DNA of 54,952 bases, from NCBI GenBank assembly GCA_002633005.1, contig NMRA01000820.1, forward strand, positions 1-54,952, read 5' to 3'. The translations under genes and the position numbers were made by a program. Every line of letters starts with the position of its first letter. Position 1 is the stretch's first letter. This document shows positions 47,397 to 54,952 of this stretch, piece by piece. Source of the DNA: Phoronis australis (Eukaryota > Phoronida > Phoronidae). The notes under the pieces are model-generated. The model had not been told where the DNA came from and made no database searches. It worked only from the letters and a program-made list of their open reading frames with translations.

Positions 47397-50300
47397 GCAC
47401 ACATCACGAATTTTTGTCCGACCGGTCGCCTAGGAGTCGACGACTGGCCGTCGACCGGACGGTAAATTAGCCGAACGGTCGGCTAATTTTTAGTCTCTTT
47501 TGAGGGCATTTTCAAAAATTAATTTGTTTGGTTGATGCATTCAGTCAATGCCCACGCGTGGGCAGAGAACGTATCTGCGTCAAGAAAAAGTTGCGTTCTC
47601 AAAACTTTCGGTGTTGTGTGTTGTCACGGAGCTATTAATCAACCGAAGCCAAGTACAAAGCATGTCTTCTTCAAAATTTAGATAAAAAAGTTTACGTCAT
47701 ATATCGATTAAGCCTACAGGGTCACGGTCTTGGGCATACGTATATTGTAATATAATAATTGTATGTAATAACTGCGAATAGCACGTTCGCGTACAATAAG
47801 CCATTCACATTTATATGAGTCTGATCGCAATTCTTTCCCTGCTTTGAAGACAAACAATCATTTGATAATTTTCGGAAAGAAAGTGAAATAAAACATAATT
47901 ATGATAGTCCAGATTCTACATTTGAAGACCGCTCGTGCTTTCATTGACCAAAAGGTGAAAGAAAACGATGAAACAACTGCAACAGAATTACAAGGGATGC
48001 TAAAGAGAGCGTTTAAAGCTTCATGTCTCCAAATACAGTATTAGGCATGCATATTACATCATACCTCATATCAGTAAATCTTGTTATCAATCATGGTAGA
48101 AAAAATATTTGTATCATTGCCACAAGAAGTTAACAAAAGCGGTCAGTGTCTGTAACTGTTCTATCTATATTGTTTACGAATAAACGTCGGTCGAAATTAA
48201 TTTTCATAACATTGATTCATGCCAAAGGTTTGAAATCGCGCCCCCTTAAGAGTTTTGACTTGCCCTCGTGACCACTAGAATCGGTACAATAAACTTATAC
48301 AAGTTGTTTTTTAACCTACAGTATGTCAGAGAACTGAAAATTGTATGCGTTTTCGTTTGCGAGAGTGTTCTTTTTGAATCACTGGGTAAATCATTTTTAC
48401 GATCGGCATATGTCCCGAATAATAAATAAAATCTCCTTTCCCCCCTTATTTCGGTCTATTCCATTATTCCTTTGGGTAGGAGTACACGTCGTTTTCCCAG
48501 TCTTCGCATTGGTCTGTTATCACGTGCCTCGAGTTTGGTCAGCTCTTGGCTCTTATCTCGCTGGTTCCCTACGTGCCGCTAAGTGGGGCGGTGGCCGCGC
48601 CAGCACGCAGGTATCACTTAATTTTCCTCGTTAAATTTTGTTTAAACGTTTCTGATTGGCTAGTCGAGTTCTCAACAGGCAGCGCTTTACGCAAACAAAC
48701 TGGCAAGACTGATGGACTGAAGTGTTAATGTGGTCTGTTGTACAGACATATCGGTGCTTAAAATTTATCCTCAGGAAATCATGCGAAGCCTAGAAATTGT
48801 GATTGCGACTTTTCGGAATGCATCTTTCTACTATCGATTACTTTTGTTTACGATAGTGTATGTATACAGTATAAATAACTCATCGGTTAAATCGGCCAGA
48901 TATGTGTTTATTGTACATGTAGAAACGAAATAGTTGCTGCGACACTTTGCATGACAAGACTAAAAATCGTTCACAGTCCGCTATTTTTTCGCGGTGTTAT
49001 AAAGCTAACCAATGACTGCCGAGGTTACATCGACCAATGCTAAAGCGCGTGCCACTGCGTGATACCTGCGTGCTGGCTGGGCTAAGCACGCAGGGAACCA
49101 GCGAGGGCTCTTATAAACTGGTGATTGTCACGTGTCCTTAGGGGTGTTTTTTTGCATTTTTTGCCCTTATTTTTCTTAGTTCAGCTTGGTTTCCACTAGG
49201 AGTGAAAGGGTAAAAAATATAAGAGAGTACAAAGTTTCTGTGCTTATCTGTAAGGCTTGAGATGTGAAATGACTCAAAACTTTTCTTTATTTGCATGCAG
49301 TTTTTGACAGAGTGAAGAAAGGGTGAAGAGTCCATTGACGTGTGTTCTGATAGGCAAATCCCTGTGAGAACTTTTGCTCCTTTGTTATAGTAACCTCGCT
49401 TTCAGTTCATCTTTGTTCCGGCCACACTGTCGTACGTCCAAAAACTTATTCATTTTCCCACCCTCTACCTCCCAGTTTTCGTCATTCTCTCGTACTTCAA
49501 CGTGGCCGGCGCTTTTTTATTGCCCATCTTACCAGAGATTACCAATTATACGTTATTTACCTGTATTCATTATATTTTAATTGTACTAGTCATAATAAAT
49601 GACCTTATATCAATCATTTTTACTCTCTACATGAAAACACAGAACACCTGGGAACTTTTCTTTACGATCACATGTACCGAGTTACTCCGAAGATTTTATT
49701 TTCAGAGTTTTACCCCTTGGAGTAAACGCGAAACGCGAAGTATTGTAAGTTCTTATTTCAATGAGCTCGGAAGGCTCTAGCCTTGGTGCGAAGTTGTTTA
49801 CTAAATAAAATATACAACTTTGCCCCGATATGGGTAAAAAATGACCAAATAAAATGTTCCTTGAGTAATCTAAACTATTTACCGGCGTTTCAAAAATAAA
49901 ATTGGTTTTCTACCGTTATTCTGCAGCTAAAGTTATGGTGTGGTCTTTTGCGTCGGTTTTCGCCGCAATGAAATATTGCGTCACCTTTTAGCCAGTTTCT
50001 TTTTCCCAAATTCTTCAATCAAACGTTCTCGCTCGAGGTTGCGTAAACGTCATATAAGTGATCAGAATTGGTTTCACTTCATTGTAAGTTTTTAGAATTT
50101 TGATATCAGTAAACCGAATTTTAGAACAAATTTTGCGACGATTTTGTCATCATGTCATGGAAGATGTCGAAAAAAATCTGGAAGTGGCTCGTGTCACAAA
50201 TATACTCCTTTCAAGGCGACGACATCCCTTTCTTTGTTATAAAAGGCGGAGAATTACGCAAGAAAATGACGTTGGATATTTTTCTCTTAAACGGCTGTAA

Positions 50301-51385
50301 CGGGCAAGGTGAGGGTCAATTGACTCCCAGATTTTGCATGCACACCCGCCTCTCTTAAGCTCATGTTAATACCAGTTTCACAACGAGGTGACTTGTGTAA
50401 CTATCCGGACTGTGTGCAATTTCGAGGTCTGTCGGAGCTCAATACACAGGGCCGCGTTGTTGTAATTTGACGATAGTCTGTATACATCTAGCTGGCTAGA
50501 TAGGAGTGCTCCAACTTTTAAACAATTTTCTTACTCCGAAAGTGACAGCAAATTCAGAATGATGGATCATGGTTGATACTATAACCGGTCACATGCTTCC
50601 GTTTTCATGCTCCCATGATCTTAATGTCTGCGCTATGTTCAAACCGTTGTTTATGTTGCTCCTAAAATAAACTTTTGTTCTTTTGCTGCACCAACATATT
50701 AAGAAATTGTACAAAAATAAACAATAATTATCTGTGCGAAAGCGCATAATACAGCGTGATGAACAAGTGCAATAACGGATGACCGCAAATGCCTGCTACT
50801 TATTGAGCATTCCCCGGCATGAAAAAACTTGAGGTCTTAAAACATCCAGCGTTGTATTCTGATTTTTATGCAAATTTACTGTAACATTTCGAATTTCTTG
50901 ACTGTTGATACTTTTTATGCATAATGTATAAGAAGTCTCATATCTAGAGTTCGAAATTATGTTTCCGCGATATCATTTTATGTTTGATTTTACCACCCCG
51001 TCAGCAATTCAAGGTTGGTTTAATTTCACGCAATTCGTATTTGTAGATTGATTCGATCTTACCGACGTTCAATAGTTGAACAAAAATTGATGAACCGACG
51101 TCAAGACCCGCGGAGTGGCCACAGGTGAACGAACAGCGAACAGTTAAATGTTTGCATGGCCAAAGTTCACCCCCTAAGTCATGAAATGGTAATTGCCGAC
51201 CAAGGACACGCATAATTCAAATTGGTCGTCTTTGCTAGGCGATCACTTTGCCGACCCAAGTGCCGACCGCAGAGGCGACTCAGCAGACGGCACCTAACCG
51301 ACCGTTGTCGGTCGGCTACTTATCGGCTAGACGGCCGGTCGTCGACCAATTTCCGACCGGTCGGACAAAAATTCGTGATGTGTGC
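47397..51385. mobile_element. 3.99-kb segment bounded by 32-bp perfect inverted repeats
   Basis: Left 47397-47428 (starts GCACACATCACGAATTTTTG) and right 51354-51385 are perfect inverted repeats. The sequence just inside both is rich in CGACCGGTCGG/GGTCGACG clusters and partly matches. The interior has no recognised transposase; its open frames (for example 50100-50358) resemble nothing I know. It may be one non-autonomous DNA transposon or two small MITEs in opposite orientation. No convincing target-site duplication was seen. It begins about 480 bp upstream of the apolipophorin-like start codon. Confidence 0.6.
48556..49108. mobile_element. Nested inverted-repeat element of about 550 bp
   Basis: CTCGCTGGTTCCCTACGTG at about 48557-48575 and CAGCACGCAGGTATCAC at 48601-48617 have their inverted counterparts at about 49086-49104 (with CAGGGAACCAGCGAG) and 49059-49076 (GTGATACCTGCGTGCTGG). 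The arms are about 60 bp. It lies inside the larger inverted-repeat segment, so it probably inserted later. Confidence 0.6.
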
Positions 51386-52328
51386 TCTATCTGATCACGT
51401 TTTCTACTTGTTGCACACCGTATTAAGTTTCGGAGTTGCCAAGACAACCGCCTGTGTGACGTAAATTTAAGAAAAAATGTCCCCATTAACTCCATTAAAT
51501 ATATATATTTGTCTTGACCTGTGCATTCGGGTCGAGTTCCCGACGTAACGGTTCTGCAATTTTGCTTCGATATCAATGCCTTTAGCTTGAACCTTTTCGA
51601 ATCAAATTTGCAAGCAACAACCGCCTTTTTAATGGGCATCTAATGTTAACCCTTCAGTGTTTGTGCAAATAAGTTTGTTTAAATGAAATTGGAGGCGTTA
51701 AGTTCTAGTGTTGTGCTATCAACAGCTATTGGCAAATTGCAATAGTTAACCAAATAGTACAATTGGTTGGTTCAGGTAAACGGACCCTCACAAATCTTGA
51801 AACCTGTGGCTCACTAATTAGAGAAAAAAAACACCGTCTCGCATCAAGTCAGCCATGTAATCAAACTTTTTTCAAAACCCCCCACACAAGCAAGTTTTTA
51901 GCGCCGTCTGGCTTTACCTAGCATGAATAATGTGCTTTCCCGCAAGCACAAGTCAATGCCACCAGTCCAACCCCCCTCTCACCATCCCCACCCCTGACAC
52001 GAACAGGAGCGCAGTACGCTTGGATTGGTTTGAATAAAAAGTGAAAATTCCACTTTCCTTTTGCGCTTCCTACACGGTGTTGACTTCCAGAAAACCAAAG
52101 CCCAGAATCCAGTATGCTTTTTGCACCATCCCTCGGTTGCTGGTGTCCTAGTAGCCGTTTCTTTCTGAATGACGACAAAAAGCATGTAAGTTACTGTCGC
52201 CGGCTATTCTCAACAGGGTGACCTGAATTTGAACCCTTATCAAATTGCCATTGCAGTGGCCTGTGACTTGCAGCAAATTACATTTTATTCAACGGTGAGC
52301 AGTCTTTGATATCGCAAATAAGTGTAGA

Positions 52329-53508
52329 GGAAACTGTAATTTTTGAAGGAAAATATATTACGTGAACCATGAAAACGTCGTTAAACAAATAATAGACGTG
52401 GGATGGAACTCATTTCATGGTAATAGCTGACTTCATGCATTAGGCTTCGAAACAACCATTTCCTTTATTGCTTTTACAGAACCAATAGTGTAGTATCAGT
52501 GAAGTCTGCCGGATTTGTTTTCGCCGCGCCTTAGAAGTACTGGTTACACGTGGCTAATTCCAATTATGACGAGAAATTACTTGCCTAGCATCAAAACAAG
52601 TATGACTTTTCCTTCTGGGCTTCACCCTGAAGTGTGAAAGACCAATCAGATCGAAACAGAATATTTTTGTGCTATTAAACACTATTTTGAGATCAAAATT
52701 TTAGATTTGCTTCTTGCCGGTAAGACCAGAACAACATAGTTGATTTTGGTCTGCGCTCGACTCAGTTTAACTCCTCAAAGCTGACGTCAGGTGTCACTGA
52801 GTAGAAAAGACAAAGAAGGACCTCGACCCATTCCAGCTGCCATTAGGTGACATTTTCTTTTGAAAATATCCGTATCTAGTGCAAAACATCATCACCGCAT
52901 CAACTTTCCACACACACAATGCAAGAGNAGGAAACTGTAATTTTTGAAGGAAAATATATTACGTGAACCATGAAAACGTCGTTAAACAAATAATAGACGT
53001 GGGATGGAACTCATTTCATGGTAATAGCTGACTTCATGCATTAGGCTTCGAAACAACCATTTCCTTTATTGCTTTTACAGAACCAATAGTGTAGTATCAG
53101 TGAAGTCTGCCGGATTTGTTTTCGCCGCGCCTTAGAAGTACTGGTTACGAGAAATTACTTGCCTAGCATCAGAACAAGTATGACTTTTCCTTCTGGGCTT
53201 CACCCTGAAGTGTGAAAGACCAATCAGATCGAAACAGAATATTTTTGTGCTATTAAACACTATTTTGAGATCAAAATTTTAGATTTGCTTCTTGTCGGTA
53301 AGGCCAGAACAACATAGTTGATTTTGGTCTGCGCTCGACTCAGTTTAACTCCTCAAAGCTGACGTCAGGTGTCACTGAGTAGAAAAGACAAAGAAGGTCC
53401 TCGACCCATTCCAGCTGCCATTAGGTGACATTTTCTTTTGAAAATATCCATGTCTAGTGCAAAACATCATCACCGCATCAACTTTCCACACACACAATGC
53501 AAGAGCCA
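52329..53508. repeat. Direct duplication around a single N (haplotype duplication 4)
   Basis: About 599 bp at 52329-52927 recur at 52929-53508 with N at 52928. Copies differ by a few substitutions and a 24-bp block present only in copy one (near 52550). The small indel is what allelic variants look like. No coding sequence was recognised in either. Confidence 0.85.
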
Positions 53509-54229
53509 ATAATGTATTTTGGTCTAAGTTTACTTTTTTCGCGAAGCACACTTGTTTTCTGCTTCCGCCCGTAAACAAATGTATTGGACCTAATGCAAAA
53601 ACGTCAAAAGCAGAAATTCGACATTGGGTGAATGGTATATTTAATAGCGAAATGTACCAACATACGCATTGCAGTAGTGAAGTTGGGAAATGCATACATT
53701 TTAGGTTCCCATTTTAAGAGTTGACTTCCGTCACAACGTGCAAAAGCACCTAACGCTGCCAACGACAACTTGACAATAAAATGTAATGCTTTGCTCATTT
53801 TCGAAAATACTGTTTATGGCTGTTGAGTTCAACACAATTGGCGATAAACGAACTGTATACAGATTTCGTTCAGTAAGCACGGCATTTGCACACGTTTTTT
53901 AGAAATTAAAACAAACTGCTTAGCGCTAAGCCAAGCTCCTGGTGGGGGGATGGTGGTCTGGTAGTAGAGAAACGTAAGGGTCATTTTGTTACCCTGCTAA
54001 ACAGGCCAAGTGCAACTATAATTAAGTCATATGTTATTTTGACATTTCAACATTTTATTTGTACTAGATGTTTACGTATGTAACATGTAATAATTCTTGA
54101 TATTTACCTGTCAGCCACTTGTTCTTCTGGTATTATACATTTAAATTCATATGTGTAAGGACAGTCCTGTATACAGATCGCCGTCCATTTCTTGGTAAAT
54201 TTGAATAGTTAAATGCGAAGTTACGTATA
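53509..54229. other. Non-genic sequence
   Basis: I see no gene, repeat or regulatory structure that I can support here. The sequence is AT-rich, and the open frames are short and low in complexity. Confidence 0.4.
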
Positions 54230-54845
54230 TTGATATTAGCTTTAAACGCTCTGATGTCATTGGCGCCAGTCCTGTCCTTAGGTGGATAGTCTCCGTCCTC
54301 AGCCGTTTCGGCGCTGTCCACAACGACCTTTGGAGGTGCGCCAACCGAGTTGATCAGGCTCGGTCCAGGACTGTATGGCTCGTCTCGTCTCTACTACTGC
54401 GTCACTGCTGTAGCATCAGGAGCCTGCCCACTTCCCCTAATCTTCTTGCACCACTATTCGTTCCTCTTCTTCCATATCCACTGCGACGCCCTCTCCGCTC
54501 GCTCGCTTATAACACCGATGACCTTCCTCCTTTCCTTTCTTATCACCCCTAATTCACGTAATGCCCTCCATACTGACTGCGCAGCAAATCCCCAGTATCC
54601 AACTTCAACTGGCCAGTACCATACTCTCCACCCCCTAATTCGGCATTCTTCTCACAACAGTTGATATTTCTCTTTCTTCCTTTCATGTGCTCCGCTCTTC
54701 CCATGGCACTCTCAGCTCCAGCAATATTACCTCCTTCGTTGCCGGTGACCACATCACGATGTTTGGCCTCCGCTATCTCATTTGGGAAGGTCATCCTTCG
54801 GTAGAGGTCGATGTTCATTTCCCAGTCCTTCGCCATGTTCAGTAC
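54230..54845 (-). pseudogene. Decayed retroelement-associated ORF (ILLELRVPWEE / PVEVGYWGF type)
   Basis: On the minus strand, DWEMNIDLYRRMTFPNEI (about 54770-54830) is followed in another frame by VILLELRVPWEE (about 54700-54735), then after a stop by GWRVWYWPVEVGYWGF (about 54580-54630), and by LINSVGAPPKVVVDSAE near 54300-54355. This string of motifs is found in many invertebrate genomes in multi-copy ORFs beside reverse transcriptases. Frame changes and at least two stops show it is dead. Its exact element class is uncertain. Confidence 0.6.
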
Positions 54846-54952
54846 ACCTCCTACTCCTGTCAGTCCCCGAGTCTGTTTTTAGTGCCCACCTCCCCATCAA
54901 CCAAACCATTCTAAGGATGATTTTGAAAATTGGCGTTTATGTTCTCAGTGTG

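Overview
This window is nuclear DNA from an animal, most likely a marine invertebrate bilaterian. Its genes are split by short GT-AG introns, each checked here for reading phase, and the DNA between them is full of MITE-like elements, retroelement tails and local duplications. Several single-N joins sit between nearly identical direct repeats, which is how unmerged haplotypes look in the assembly of a very heterozygous wild animal. I could not name the species or phylum from the sequence.

Three protein-coding genes are well supported. (1) OSER1 (oxidative stress-responsive serine-rich protein 1) lies on the + strand at 6012-7949 in three coding exons (288 aa). Its last 15 residues match what I remember of the vertebrate protein. 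(2) A phospholipid phosphatase (lipid phosphate phosphatase, PAP2 family) lies on the - strand, 17760 to about 12656, in five recognised coding exons (250 aa). The final exon is not located. (3) Most of the window, 46912 to 21655 on the - strand, is one 30-exon gene for a large lipid transfer protein of the apolipophorin/apoB type (about 4555 aa). It has a signal peptide, a vitellogenin-like lipid-transfer N-terminal half, a basic RKRR processing site at residues 721-724, a 6360-bp exon of about two dozen beta-sheet repeats, an amphipathic helical region, then VWD, an eight-cysteine C8 domain and a degenerate VWA-like fold. A TATA box and an HNF4-type site lie just upstream of the start.

Layout: 0-5.9 kb is repeats and haplotype duplications, including a minisatellite built from octamer motifs. 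5.9-10.8 kb is OSER1 and its 3' flank. 11.3-12.2 kb is a decayed Penelope-like element with inverted repeats. 12.6-17.8 kb is the phosphatase, convergent with OSER1. 17.8-21.6 kb has no confident gene and holds MITE, SINE-like and LINE-tail remnants. 21.6-47 kb is the apolipophorin-like gene; intron 10 carries a regular array of CTCF-core-like motifs. 47-55 kb is non-genic: inverted-repeat elements, one more haplotype duplication and a decayed retroelement ORF.

The phosphatase and the lipoprotein both deal with lipids, but nothing in the sequence links their expression. I see no operon-like organisation. Exon coordinates come from reading splice sites and phase by eye, with no transcript evidence.
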